Shown here piece after piece: positions 7,673 through 16,517 of a stretch of DNA of 64,000 bases; position 1 is the stretch's first letter; each line of letters opens with the position of its first letter. Under the pieces are notes generated by a model. It was not told the DNA's origin and did not search any database. It worked only from the letters and a program-made list of their open reading frames with translations. The translations under genes and the position numbers were made by a program. The stretch is from Dulcicalothrix desertica PCC 7102 (lineage in GTDB: Bacteria; Cyanobacteriota; Cyanobacteriia; Cyanobacteriales; Nostocaceae): NCBI RefSeq assembly GCF_003991905.1, contig NZ_RSCL01000025.1, forward strand, positions 54,687 to 118,686. The letters are read 5' to 3'.

Positions 7673-9400
7673 TTACAGGTTTTCGGTGTTGATTAATCCG
7701 AATCCCCATTTTGGATCGAAGGTGTTTTGAGGTTGTTCGGGAATATAGCTGTTGCTGCGTAACATTTCTTTGGCTTTTTCAGGCGCCAAGCTTGGGTCAC
7801 GTTGTAACATTAAAGCTACTACACCTGTGATAAATGGACATGCCATGCTTGTACCTGCCATCATCACAAATTTGGAGTTAATCATCATGGAACGGTCGAA
7901 ACCTGCTGCTGATGACATTGTTGATGCTATCATTGCTCCCGGCGCCGCAACATCAGGTTTTTGAGCTTGGTTACGTAATGGTCCTTCGCTACTAAAATCA
8001 GAAATATCATCTAGCTTTAATCCAACTTCGCGCTCTTTACCGTCGATGTCGTTGTACTTATTTATTGTTGTATAAGCGGCTACTGTTATTGAAGAAGCTG
8101 CACAACCTGGAGAGCCAATTTTCATGGCATCTTCGACGCTTTGACCTGTAAAGAATACTGAACCAGAGTTGTCAATTGTCCACACATCAACGCGGGTTTC
8201 GTTCGATGTTTGATTTCTTAAGCGTAATTGCCAAATTCCACCTGATACTGGTGAAGATTCTGTACCGCGAATTTGAACGAAGAAATTATAATCTCCGTTT
8301 GCTGCATCTGGACCAGGTGTGACGATTTTTATGCGCGCATCAGGCAAAGTATATTCTTGTGCAGGATTACCTTCAGTAACAACTTTTTGCCAAGGTGTAA
8401 CAAAATCGTTAGGACTCCGTAATTGCACTTCTAACTCAGCACTCTTACAATACCATCCGTTTAACCAAACGATACCAGCTTGATTAAGCGGTACGTTGAA
8501 CCGCATTGTATGCATTGAACAAGGTGCCACTACAGCTTGACCGTGAATATTGTCGTTGCCTTCGTTTCCTGCTGCACAACAAACTATACGTCCGGGGCCT
8601 GTTTCTGCGTCAATAATTTTAGATAGTGAGTCACTACCATCGTGTGCGTCGGCATGTCCACCTAAGCTTAAATTTACTACTGCTGGTTTGCCTAACTCGC
8701 GTGCAACTCGAAAAACGTAGCGAATACCGTCTGCAATGTGAGCATCTTGTAAATCACTTCTAACTATTACTAATTCGGCTTCAGGCGCCACACCACCATA
8801 AGTTTCATCTGCACCTGCTGCAATACCAGCTACGTGGGTACCATGTCCTTCGGTATCTTGAGAAACAGTGAGTAGTGTGTCTGTAAACTCGGCACCGTAG
8901 CTACCTTCAGCAACACCTGGCCCAGACATTGTTTGATCCCAAATACGCAAAATGCGACCTGCAAAAGCTGGGTGTTTAGCATCAATACCACTGTCTACAA
9001 TACCAATAACTACACCTTTACCTGTTAGTCCTGTTTTATTCTTAAACTCAGGAAGCTTAACTTTACCTGGCGCCACATCCATCAATAACTTCATTTTTCG
9101 TGATGGCTTTATACGCTGAACTGTCTCTTCTTCTGATAATGCATCTAAACCATCAATAGGTAAATATGCTGTTCTGACGGCGCCTGTATTTTGGTTGACT
9201 CGAACTCCATAGGGTTCAAGATGACTCAAGTCAGCATTTTCATCGCAGTAAACAAAAACTACGCTCTTAGTTGGCTTAACATTACTTTTTGCCGAAACTA
9301 TACCAAGAGAACGTTTATGTGGTATTAACGCTTGCTCACCTTCACTTTGATAATCTTCGTATGCAAGCAAAAGTCCAGCGGAAAGCTTTTCGTGTCTCAT
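7673..9400 (-). CDS. Subtilisin-like serine protease (S8 family)
   Basis: This 575-residue peptidase has a propeptide-like N-terminus (about 1-110) and no obvious signal peptide, so it may act in the cytoplasm. The catalytic triad is visible as D136 (VIGIVDSGID), H186 (EGHGTHVAG) and S518 (GTSMACPF). AAGNEGND supplies the oxyanion-hole Asn. A roughly 130-residue beta-rich insertion lies between the oxyanion Asn and the Ser regions (about 295-430), as in Csp-like and other large bacterial S8 enzymes. The ATG start is preceded by AGAGGGTAA. The downstream gene at 7242-7520 resembles its propeptide. The natural substrate is unknown. Confidence 0.92.
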   Translation of the reverse strand: MRHEKLSAGLLLAYEDYQSEGEQALIPHKRSLGIVSAKSNVKPTKSVVFVYCDENADLSHLEPYGVRVNQNTGAVRTAYLPIDGLDALSEEETVQRIKPSRKMKLLMDVAPGKVKLPEFKNKTGLTGKGVVIGIVDSGIDAKHPAFAGRILRIWDQTMSGPGVAEGSYGAEFTDTLLTVSQDTEGHGTHVAGIAAGADETYGGVAPEAELVIVRSDLQDAHIADGIRYVFRVARELGKPAVVNLSLGGHADAHDGSDSLSKIIDAETGPGRIVCCAAGNEGNDNIHGQAVVAPCSMHTMRFNVPLNQAGIVWLNGWYCKSAELEVQLRSPNDFVTPWQKVVTEGNPAQEYTLPDARIKIVTPGPDAANGDYNFFVQIRGTESSPVSGGIWQLRLRNQTSNETRVDVWTIDNSGSVFFTGQSVEDAMKIGSPGCAASSITVAAYTTINKYNDIDGKEREVGLKLDDISDFSSEGPLRNQAQKPDVAAPGAMIASTMSSAAGFDRSMMINSKFVMMAGTSMACPFITGVVALMLQRDPSLAPEKAKEMLRSNSYIPEQPQNTFDPKWGFGLINTENL

Positions 9401-9724
9401 GTTTACCCTCTATATTTTAAGTTTTACTAGTTAGTTATTTAGTTATATGTCTGTAGTAGATTAATCACCCAATTGACTTGAGATATTAAACAAATTTAGA
9501 TATCGTACATGTGACTGTATCGGTTTAGACAATGAAGACCTTTATAGCCCTCTCAATTTCAGATCGAAAAGGGGGCATGACCCCTCTTTATGTCAAATGA
9601 ATTACTATACTGCTAGATAATTAAAGGTATACACGGTCAAATTTGAAGATTTCGGAAACAGATACAGAAGAAACCTGGTTTCTTTAAGAAACCAGGTTTC
9701 TGAGACAAAAAATAAAGGTGATAC
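9401..9724. repeat. Protease upstream region with AGAAACC hairpin (9669-9701)
   Basis: This 324-base gene-free stretch separates the protease from a small membrane protein gene. AGAAACCTGGTTTCT (9669-9683) and AGAAACCAGGTTTCT (9687-9701) are reverse complements separated by only 3 bases. They form a tight hairpin 24 bases after the stop codon of the small membrane protein gene and may act as its terminator. A shorter AGGGG/CCCCT stem lies near 9571-9587. No promoter elements are identified with confidence. Confidence 0.65.
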
Positions 9725-9928
9725 TTATTTCATATTCGTTTTTGCGTCTTTAACTGCTGCTAAAAAGCTAAGTATAGTTGAAGGAATGCTCAAAGCTAAG
9801 ATGATGGCAGTGGTTTGCGTACCAAGGTTAGGTTGACCATAACTTAATTCAAAAACAGAACCAACTGCTGCAATGGCAGTGACGCACGAAACTGCTAGGA
9901 AGAAACCGCTTTTTGGGGTTAGATACAC
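9725..9928 (-). CDS. Small two-helix membrane protein, unknown function
   Basis: This 67-residue protein has two predicted membrane segments (about residues 8-27 and 40-59) joined by a short polar loop containing YGQPNLG. It ends in a basic tail. No enzymatic motif is seen and the family is not recognised. It starts 15 bases after the def stop codon on the same strand, so the two are probably cotranscribed. Confidence 0.6.
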   Translation of the reverse strand: MYLTPKSGFFLAVSCVTAIAAVGSVFELSYGQPNLGTQTTAIILALSIPSTILSFLAAVKDAKTNMK

Positions 9929-9943
9929 TTTTACTATCCGCCT

Positions 9944-10507
9944 TTATACTATTGGTTTAACTGCTTGCTGTGAGAAACCATTTTTAGATAGTTCCTGTCC
10001 CAATGCAAGCGCATTCTCTACGCGGTCTACAAAAACCACACCGTTGAGGTGATCCATTTCATGTAGAATACAACGCGCGAGTAAACCATCAGCTTTCAGC
10101 GTTTTTGGGCGCCCATACTCGTCTTTGTAAGCAATTTCCACGCTTTCTGGACGTTTGACATCCATATAAACGTTGGGGATACTTAGACATCCTTCTTGAG
10201 CAACGTCACATTTTTCGCTGGTTTGTTTAATGGTAGGGTTAATTAAAACCAATGGTGGACTGTTGGGTTTGTCGGGTTCTAAATCGATAACAATAAGTTG
10301 CTTGTTAATGGCAACCTGTGGCGCCGCTAACCCAATACCATCGCTACTGTACATAGTTTGCAGCATTTGACGCACGAGTTGACGAAGCTCATCGTCAATT
10401 TTTGTAACTCGCTTGGCTGGTTGACGCAGCGCACGGTCTCCCAGGTAGTGCAACTTCAAAGGGGGATTTTTTAACTTTTTCTTCTCAACGGCGATATCAG
10501 ATGGCAT
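9944..10507 (-). CDS. def: Peptide deformylase
   Basis: This 187-residue metalloenzyme removes the formyl group from nascent N-terminal methionine on the ribosome. All three family motifs are present: GIGLAAPQV (residues 57-65), EGCLSIP (105-111) with metal ligand C107, and HEMDHLNG (149-156) with ligands H149 and H153 and catalytic E150. The N-terminal extension of about 18 residues before LHYLGD is common in cyanobacterial enzymes. The ATG start is the only one before the conserved core. Confidence 0.96.
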   Translation of the reverse strand: MPSDIAVEKKKLKNPPLKLHYLGDRALRQPAKRVTKIDDELRQLVRQMLQTMYSSDGIGLAAPQVAINKQLIVIDLEPDKPNSPPLVLINPTIKQTSEKCDVAQEGCLSIPNVYMDVKRPESVEIAYKDEYGRPKTLKADGLLARCILHEMDHLNGVVFVDRVENALALGQELSKNGFSQQAVKPIV

Positions 10508-10782
10508 GGGAAAGTCACTCGCTCTAACTGGCTAGTTTTATACGGTATGTTACTTCAATCTTAACAATTCTAGTAGCGATGCTGAGGGAATAGTGGCAAA
10601 GGCACAATATAAGCTTACGGTTGGGTGGAGCCTGCGGAACCCAACATAAACATATAGCAGTGCTTCATGTCATAAATTATTGGTGCGTTGTAGCACAAGT
10701 GTCTCGCCTGTATTATCAATAAGGCGCTTGTAACTTTTGTTAGTACAATTTGTTCTCGCTTTCATAGAGTCGGCTCAACTTC

Positions 10783-11214
10783 TTATTCGTTAATAACGTT
10801 AATGTCATTTTCATCATAAATCCACATTGCTTTAACGCCTTGTGAATGCTTAAAGCCAAGCTTTTCATAGAATGGAGCAGCATCATTAATTGCTAGCAAT
10901 ACTTGCTGATGAAACTCAGCGTAAGGAGCTTGAAGACATTTCATTATCTCTCGTCCTATTCCCATATTTTGATATGACGGTAGCACAAGTAAATGAGGAT
11001 AATAAACAGTTAATGCTTTATCTGAAATTGCATTGCCAAGTCCGATTAGAGCATTCTGATACCATGCTGAAATTACTGTTTCTGAGTTTGAAAGAGCGAA
11101 TAACAATGCATCGGGTTTCTCTGCGGATGACCACTTACACTGAGCATACAGATTGATGACCTGCTCGCGGGGCAATTCTACTCCCTCTCGATATTCAACC
11201 TCCAAAGAAAGCAT
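10783..11214 (-). CDS. GNAT-family N-acetyltransferase
   Basis: This 143-residue protein has the compact GNAT fold and transfers acetyl from acetyl-CoA to an amine. The acetyl-CoA loop is recognisable as VLPSYQNMGIGREIM (Q/RxxGxG/A motif, about residues 77-91), followed by the FYEKLGF beta-strand and helix typical of motif B. The substrate is unknown. An AAGG-like site precedes the ATG. The gene is flanked by repeat-rich intergenic regions and is probably monocistronic. Confidence 0.82.
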   Translation of the reverse strand: MLSLEVEYREGVELPREQVINLYAQCKWSSAEKPDALLFALSNSETVISAWYQNALIGLGNAISDKALTVYYPHLLVLPSYQNMGIGREIMKCLQAPYAEFHQQVLLAINDAAPFYEKLGFKHSQGVKAMWIYDENDINVINE

Positions 11215-11754
11215 TTCTATTGCTCCTTACAGCTATGTCTTTGAGTTGGGGTAAATATGGGGTAAACATACTGTTATCATTTTTGCTCGCATAACTAAAC
11301 ATGTCACTGACAAGGTGTATTTTACTTTGTATTGGCACCAATATTATCAATGTTTATATAGAATATTTTGGTTACAGGATTGTTTCTCGTAACTGAACCT
11401 TTATTTACACTGTAGAAATTTCCACCACGTTTTTTTCTCAATCAACACGCCATTCATCATTACTTACGTATCCGTTTTCTTCTAAATGGTATTGAGCATT
11501 GGTTTTTGTAGGGTGCGTGACGCTGACAACAATTTTTAAACGAAGCGATAACCCTGTAGCGTCACGCACCATTATTCTAATTAAGTAAGTATGGTGTTGG
11601 GTTCCGTTCCTCCACCCAACCTACAAGTTACGGGCAAGGATGCCCGTTCCACAAGAGTTTAACAAGAAAGGTTTGCATTCTCTTTACTGTTGCTTGTTGC
11701 AAAGGTTATAACAGTAGGCTGGTATTGAGTGCAATTAGGCACACAGGGGAAACC
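11215..11754. repeat. Repeat-filled intergenic region before ftsX
   Basis: This 540-base stretch has no supported gene. GGTGCGTGACGCT (11512-11524) and AGCGTCACGCACC (11558-11570) form a 13-bp stem with a 33-base loop. A diverged TTGGGTTCCGTTCC...CCCAACCTAC element follows at 11594-11622, then a GGGCAAGGATGCCC hairpin at 11633-11646. These are dispersed repeats of the same kinds seen around 7.1 kb and 15.5 kb. The ftsX promoter should lie near 11650-11740, but no clear -10/-35 pair could be chosen. Confidence 0.6.
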
Positions 11755-12657
11755 GTGTTAAAAATATTTACAAAGTTAGATTATCTTCTTAAAGAGACGT
11801 TTTTGGGTTTAAAGCGGGGCGGTTGGATGAATTGGGCAGCGGTGAGTACTGTTACAGTACTGCTGTTTTTGTTCGGTATGAGTCTCCAAACTTCTTGGCA
11901 GTTAGAAAAGTTGCTTAATCAGTTTGGTAGTCAGTTAGAGGTGTCGGTATATTTAGAAAGTAATGCTTCTGTTGCTGCTGTGGCGCCAATGGTAGCTCAA
12001 ATACCAGGAGTAGTGAATGTAGAAAATATTACAAAAGACCAAGCTTGGACAAAGTTGGTGCAAGAGTTGGGAATGTCTGATATTGAAGGCGCCACTCAGC
12101 AGCTAGGAACTAACCCATTGGTAGATGAATTAAAAGTTAAAGCACGTTCGGCTGATGCAGTACCTAAATTAGCAACGCAGTTGGCAAAGTTGAAAGGTGT
12201 GGAAACAGTGCAATATGTTGATGAAGCGGTTGTACGCATTGCTCAGTTGAATCGCGGTTTGAATTGGATGACGTTGACTATTACGGTTATTTTAACTTTG
12301 ACTGCTATTGCTGTAACGAGTATTACGATTCGCTTGATTGTGATGGCACGGCGCCGTGAAATTGAAATTATGCAGCTTGTTGGTGCCACTTCTACGTGGA
12401 TATACTTACCTTTTATTTTCCAAGGTGTTGCTTTTGGATTATTTGGTGGTGGAATAGCTTGGAGTTTTATCAGTTTGACTTCTCGGTTTGTTAACCAGCT
12501 ACTTCGTAACCAACCCGAATTTATTAAATTTCTGACTACAGGGTTAAAACTATCCTTTGCACAAACATTACTTTTACCATTGGTTCTTTTGGGGTTCGGT
12601 GCAACGGTAGGATTAATGGGGAGCTTGTTTGCTGTCCGTCGGTTCGCAAAAGGATAG
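11755..12657 (+). CDS. ftsX: Cell division ABC-type permease-like protein FtsX
   Basis: FtsX is an inner-membrane protein that, with FtsE, couples septation to peptidoglycan hydrolase activation. It shows a first membrane helix (WAAVSTVTVLLFLFGMSL), a periplasmic domain of about 120 residues with paired LEVSVYLES...AAVAPMVAQIPGV modules, then three helices including the signature ARRREIEIMQLVGAT. I place the start at GTG 11755 (MLKIFTKLDYLL) because AGGGGA lies just upstream. An in-frame TTG at 11725 would add 10 residues. No ftsE lies next to it here. The downstream DUF3598 gene begins 4 bases after its stop codon. Confidence 0.93.
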   Translation: MLKIFTKLDYLLKETFLGLKRGGWMNWAAVSTVTVLLFLFGMSLQTSWQLEKLLNQFGSQLEVSVYLESNASVAAVAPMVAQIPGVVNVENITKDQAWTKLVQELGMSDIEGATQQLGTNPLVDELKVKARSADAVPKLATQLAKLKGVETVQYVDEAVVRIAQLNRGLNWMTLTITVILTLTAIAVTSITIRLIVMARRREIEIMQLVGATSTWIYLPFIFQGVAFGLFGGGIAWSFISLTSRFVNQLLRNQPEFIKFLTTGLKLSFAQTLLLPLVLLGFGATVGLMGSLFAVRRFAKG

Positions 12658-12661
12658 GGTT

Positions 12662-13477
12662 GTGCTTAATCAATGGGAATCTTTTCTAAAAAATCTTAAT
12701 GTTTGGGTGGGTTCGTTTACACAGTTCTCACCCCAAGGAAAACAAGTTGACGACCGTGCAAGTCGTTTAACGCTCGAAGGACTTAATGATAATCAATCCG
12801 CACGCTTAACATTACAACGCGAAGGATTACAAGATTTAGTTTTAGAATTTAGTACGATAGCACGAAGTACATTATTCTTTGAAAACGGCGCCTTTAGTCA
12901 AGGTACAATACAGTTCGCACCGTTTGCCGAATTTGGCGCCGAATTTGGATTGATTCACGAAAATCGCCGTATGCGTTTAGTACAGTTATTTAATAACGAT
13001 GGTAATTTGAAATCACTTACCCTAATCAGGGAGCATAGCGAAGGAAGTGAAAAAGCTGAACGTCCACAGTTGAGTCTGGAAGCTTTACTAGGAGAATGGG
13101 AAGGCGAAACTACTACTATATTTACAGATTTACGTAACCCTGTGACTTCCACAACCAAGATGAAACTGCATCTCGAAGATGGTCGCTTAGTCCAAAATCT
13201 TAGTTTCGGAAATCATATTATCACTTCAACAGCTAAAATCAAGGGTTCTATTCTTGAGTTTGATGGCAACCCAAATAACCCTATACATATATTAATGTTG
13301 CCTGATGGCGCCTCGGCAACTTTCCCGACCAAATTACAATCACGACAACCTTTATTTTTAGAAACCGGATGGCTTATTGAACCAAACTGGCGCCAGCGTA
13401 TGATTCGTTCGTATGATGATAAAGGAGAATGGACGAGCTTGACTTTGGCATCAGAAAGAAAAATTGGCAACGGATAA
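12662..13477 (+). CDS. DUF3598-family protein (cyanobacterial, lipocalin-like)
   Basis: This protein of about 271 residues starts MLNQWESFLKNLNVWVGSFT, the usual beginning of the DUF3598 family of cyanobacteria and plastids. That family has a predicted calycin/lipocalin-like beta barrel and unknown function. The body contains two similar halves with FSPQGK...RLTLEGL and LLGEWEGETTTIF. I choose GTG at 12662, just behind the ftsX stop codon. A TTG 33 bases upstream inside ftsX is also possible. The last codons and the stop (GGCAACGGATAA) belong to a dispersed repeat, so the C-terminus may have been altered by repeat insertion. Confidence 0.8.
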   Translation: MLNQWESFLKNLNVWVGSFTQFSPQGKQVDDRASRLTLEGLNDNQSARLTLQREGLQDLVLEFSTIARSTLFFENGAFSQGTIQFAPFAEFGAEFGLIHENRRMRLVQLFNNDGNLKSLTLIREHSEGSEKAERPQLSLEALLGEWEGETTTIFTDLRNPVTSTTKMKLHLEDGRLVQNLSFGNHIITSTAKIKGSILEFDGNPNNPIHILMLPDGASATFPTKLQSRQPLFLETGWLIEPNWRQRMIRSYDDKGEWTSLTLASERKIGNG

Positions 13478-13564
13478 AACGGATGTAACGGATGGGTTAT
13501 TTTATCTAACAAAGCTTTATTTGTGTGAATAGCTTATCCGTTACATCCGTTCATCATCCGTTGC
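13467..13564. repeat. ACGGATGTAACGGAT inverted repeat overlapping two stop codons
   Basis: The left arm at 13467-13495 contains GGCAACGGATAAAACGGATG. The right arm at 13533-13564 is its near reverse complement (ATCCGTTACATCCGTT...ATCCGTTGCC). The arms provide the final G-N-G and stop codons of both the DUF3598 protein and the convergent lipoprotein. The hairpin could serve as a bidirectional terminator. The same family is at 4297-4345 and 15891-15994. Confidence 0.8.
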
Positions 13565-14069
13565 CCAAAATTAACCACCATTCTTTTTGCTGGGGGTTCC
13601 ACATTGGTTCATGTGTCTCTCCTACAATATATGGCCCCCAGTAACGACGTGAACCGTCTTGAGCAAATGCGACGACAACATCTCCTTTAGATAATTGGAG
13701 TTTACCGTCGGGAAGTGATAAGAGTAAACCCTTTTCGCTTCCTTCTTGCGGTGCAAAGTCCCAATGCGCTGCTGGGGAAGCTTGTTTACTTCTTGATAGT
13801 AAAGCTAGACGCACGGGTTGGTTTGTTTGGTTGCTAAGACGTAAGATTCCAACACCTGTATTTTTGTTGGTTTTAACTGAGTTATAACTTAATAGTTCAG
13901 ATGTTTGGGACGTTGATACTGTTTTTGATGGAATGTCCACAGGTGATGTTGATGCTACTTCGGTACCTGATGGTTCAAACGAAACACTAACTTGGTAGCA
14001 TCCGGCAAACAGTCCTAATATACCCAAGCAGCAGGCCGCTAAAAGGGTCGGATGATATTTTGACACCAT
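13554..14069 (-). CDS. Putative lipoprotein, unknown function
   Basis: This 171-residue protein has a type II signal peptide with lipobox LFAGC (acylated Cys at residue 24), so it is probably membrane-anchored and periplasmic. A Ser/Thr-rich linker (about 30-65) leads to a small beta-rich domain with GVGILRLSNQTNQPVRLALLS and a Trp-rich end (HWDFAP, RRYWGPYIVG, KEWWLIL). No catalytic motif is seen and the family is not recognised. The C-terminal G-N-G and stop lie in the 13467-13564 repeat. Confidence 0.72.
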   Translation of the reverse strand: MVSKYHPTLLAACCLGILGLFAGCYQVSVSFEPSGTEVASTSPVDIPSKTVSTSQTSELLSYNSVKTNKNTGVGILRLSNQTNQPVRLALLSRSKQASPAAHWDFAPQEGSEKGLLLSLPDGKLQLSKGDVVVAFAQDGSRRYWGPYIVGETHEPMWNPQQKEWWLILGNG

Positions 14070-14395
14070 ATCATTAATATAAAAAATATAAGAATTGGAA
14101 ACCTTGAAAGGCTATATTTTAAACTGAATTACGCCGAGTTCTTGAATCGAGCAAGTATATTATCCTACTACGAGCAGAAATTAATAGGGGTAATTACCCC
14201 CTATACAATATGAGTAAGTTAAGAAGATATTAAGACAGAAACTATCCTAGAAACCTGGAATATGAGTCGATATCTTATAATGAAAACAAAAATTTTGCTC
14301 AGAAACCGGGTTTCTTTATATTAACTTTATTGCCTTGTAGCTCTAAACTTAATGATAAGTTCTTTTTTATAAAATATCTATAGTATGCATCAGGT
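14070..14395. repeat. Intergenic region with single AGAAACCGGGTTTCT copy
   Basis: This 326-base divergent intergenic region lies between the lipoprotein and DUF565 genes and should hold both promoters. A solitary AGAAACCGGGTTTCT repeat sits at 14301-14315. A partial copy (AGAAACCTGG) lies at 14249-14258, so this may be a decayed doublet. Nothing else is recognisable. Confidence 0.55.
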
Positions 14396-14725
14396 ATGCA
14401 AAATACACGGTTAAATAATTTAGTTGGCGCCATTATACTACGGTTTGGGCAGTGGTTATCTAACCCCTGGCGCCGTTGGTCGGTAATGATTATCAGTTTT
14501 TTGCTAGGTATTTTTATAGGAACGGCTATTTCGACGAGTGCAGGACAAAGAGCAGAACTGGACATTTACGTAGCGGCGCTTATTGTTTTGGCAGTTGAGT
14601 TAGTCAGTAGATTATTTTATCGGCGCCGTGTTGGTGTGGAATCATTTTGGATAGAAGCATTAAATATTTTTAAGATAGGTTTGACTTATAGTTTGTTTAT
14701 TGAAGCATTTAAGTTAGGTTCTTAG
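14396..14725 (+). CDS. DUF565 / Ycf20-like membrane protein
   Basis: This 109-residue protein of the DUF565 (Ycf20-like) family is conserved in cyanobacteria and plastids. Plant homologues have been linked to non-photochemical quenching. It shows NPWRRWSVMIISFLLGIFIG, then AELDIYVAALIVLAVEL and FYRRR, giving two to three membrane helices. The ATG start yields the usual family length. The glycerate kinase gene begins 5 bases after the stop, so the pair is likely an operon. Confidence 0.85.
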   Translation: MQNTRLNNLVGAIILRFGQWLSNPWRRWSVMIISFLLGIFIGTAISTSAGQRAELDIYVAALIVLAVELVSRLFYRRRVGVESFWIEALNIFKIGLTYSLFIEAFKLGS

Positions 14726-14730
14726 AGTTG

Positions 14731-15540
14731 ATGAGTATCCACCAACAATTAGCAGCAAAAATAGCCCAACTGCGCTCCCACACAGGTCGTCCTATTATCC
14801 AAGGCATTTTAGGTGGACAAGGAACAGGTAAAACGACGTTAGCACTTAGTTTAATTTCAATTCTTGAGCTTAGGGGGTATTCTACTGTCACCTTATCGCT
14901 CGATGATTTGTACAAAACTTATAATCAGCGTTTGGCATTACAGCAACAAGACCCCCGTTTAATTTGGCGTGGTCCACCCGGAACCCACGATGTTGACTTG
15001 GGTTTGAACGTTCTTGAGGCAGTACGTAATGCCATTAGTCCAATTAGCATTCCACGCTTTGACAAGTCAATTCATAGTGGTGCAGGTGATAGAACAACTC
15101 CAGATACTTATACAAATATAGATATATTACTATTTGAAGGCTGGTTTGTAGGCGCCCGTCCAATTGACAGCGTGAAATTTGAGGCGCCTGTACCCCCTAT
15201 TATTAATGCAGCAGACAAAGCATTTGCACGCGACATGAACCAGGAACTAGCAAATTATCTACCCCTATGGGAACGGTTAGATAGTTTAATAGTGTTGTAT
15301 CCTCAAGACTACCGTTACTCGGTTCAATGGCGTAAAGAAGCTGAACATAAAATGATAGCTTCCGGTAGACCAGGAATGACCGATATCCAAATCGAAGAAT
15401 TTGTTAATTATTTTTGGCGTGCATTACATCCCGAACTATTTATTAAACCGCTAATAACATCACCACAATATGTAGACTCAGTGATAGAAATTGATGCAAA
15501 CCATAACTTCGTCAAACTATACCACCCATCAACCCCGTAG
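14731..15540 (+). CDS. glyK: D-glycerate 3-kinase (plant/cyanobacterial type)
   Basis: This protein of about 269 residues phosphorylates D-glycerate to 3-phosphoglycerate, the final step of photorespiration, in the cytosol. The P-loop is GGQGTGKTT (residues 28-36). The family blocks SLDDLYKTYNQR, IWRGPPGTHDVDLG, PRFDKSIHSGAGDR and LLFEGWFVGARP follow. These match the P-loop kinase group that includes the plant GLYK enzyme, not the unrelated bacterial GarK type. I prefer ATG 14731 to the TTG immediately before it. Confidence 0.9.
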   Translation: MSIHQQLAAKIAQLRSHTGRPIIQGILGGQGTGKTTLALSLISILELRGYSTVTLSLDDLYKTYNQRLALQQQDPRLIWRGPPGTHDVDLGLNVLEAVRNAISPISIPRFDKSIHSGAGDRTTPDTYTNIDILLFEGWFVGARPIDSVKFEAPVPPIINAADKAFARDMNQELANYLPLWERLDSLIVLYPQDYRYSVQWRKEAEHKMIASGRPGMTDIQIEEFVNYFWRALHPELFIKPLITSPQYVDSVIEIDANHNFVKLYHPSTP

Positions 15541-16118
15541 GTTGGGTCGAGCGTAGCAACGGCGCCTAATCTAATCAAATCAGGCAATAATTATTACTTT
15601 TATTTTTATAAATTAAGTATTATTTGCAAAAAAAGCGCTGTTTTACAGGATGAATGTGGGTAATTAACGTATTTTTTATACAGATGGCTGCATAAGCGAG
15701 GACACCTGTGCCACAATCATTAATTCTGAGGAGTTGTAGCACAGACATCGCAACCCTTGTGTGGTTATGTATTTTTTTACCACAGAGACACTGAGTACAC
15801 AGAGATGAGACGCGCGAAAATATCAACTACCCAAAACTTTTGACATGGAACATTAGTGTTCCATGTCATTAGTTTTGGGGTGTTGGTTTGCAACGGATGT
15901 AAAACGGATGTAACGGATAGTTGATTCGGCACCGCAAAATCAAATCTTGTTTGTATAAAATTACTTATCCGTTACATCCGTTAACATCCGTTGCTAATAT
16001 TTCTACCAACCAAAACTTTTGATACAAACTACTAATCATCCCATCAGGTGATGTGTATATAACGCAAGAGTAATATCTTAGAAATATCTAGAGTTCCCTG
16101 GCTTGAAGGGGGTCGAGA
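15541..16118. repeat. Repeat-rich intergenic region with a 51-bp palindrome (15830-15880)
   Basis: This 578-base stretch has no gene. It begins with a GTAGGTTGGGTCGAGCGTAG repeat directly after the glycerate kinase stop. At 15830-15880 CCCAAAAC...GACATGGAACA faces TGTTCCATGTC...GTTTTGGGG around TTAG, an almost perfect long hairpin. An ACGGATGTAACGGAT inverted repeat pair lies at 15891-15920 and 15965-15994. A CCACAGAGACACTGAGTACA repeat is at 15780-15799. The promoter of the secreted-protein gene should lie in 16010-16110. Confidence 0.65.
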
Positions 16119-16517
16119 ATGAAAAAGATTATTTCTACTTTATTATCTTTAACGACTATATCAGTATTTTTACTCAATAACGAGCCAGCACAAGCACATC
16201 GTTATCGACACCCTTACTCTCGTAACTACCATTACGGTGATTTTTATCGTCGAGCATATCCCAGAAGATATTGCTACCCTGTGACACGGTGGTATGTAAA
16301 CCAAGACCCAGCATATCATCCGCGCGCTTATTCTGACGGTTATCGTCAAGGACGAGAAAGTGCCAAAAATGGTAACTCATATAAAGAGCGTACCGCAGGT
16401 GGAGAATTTGCGCGCGGTTTTGAGGATGGTTTCTATGGTAGAGAGTTTCAAGGTCAAAAGCATATTGTCGCAAATGCTTATCAACCATTTACGACTAGTG
16501 AATGTGATTGGTATTAA
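16119..16517 (+). CDS. Small secreted Tyr/Arg/His-rich protein, unknown function
   Basis: This 132-residue protein has a clear Sec signal peptide (MKKIISTLLSLTTISVFLL, probable cleavage after AQA at about residue 26). The mature part is rich in Tyr, His and Arg (HRYRHPYSRNYHYGDFYRRA). A GYRQGRESAKNG...EFARGFEDGFYGRE segment (about 74-110) resembles small glycine-turn repeats of the kind found in secreted cyanobacterial proteins of unknown role. It contains two Cys residues. The ATG follows a G-rich site. The family is not recognised. Confidence 0.65.
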   Translation: MKKIISTLLSLTTISVFLLNNEPAQAHRYRHPYSRNYHYGDFYRRAYPRRYCYPVTRWYVNQDPAYHPRAYSDGYRQGRESAKNGNSYKERTAGGEFARGFEDGFYGREFQGQKHIVANAYQPFTTSECDWY

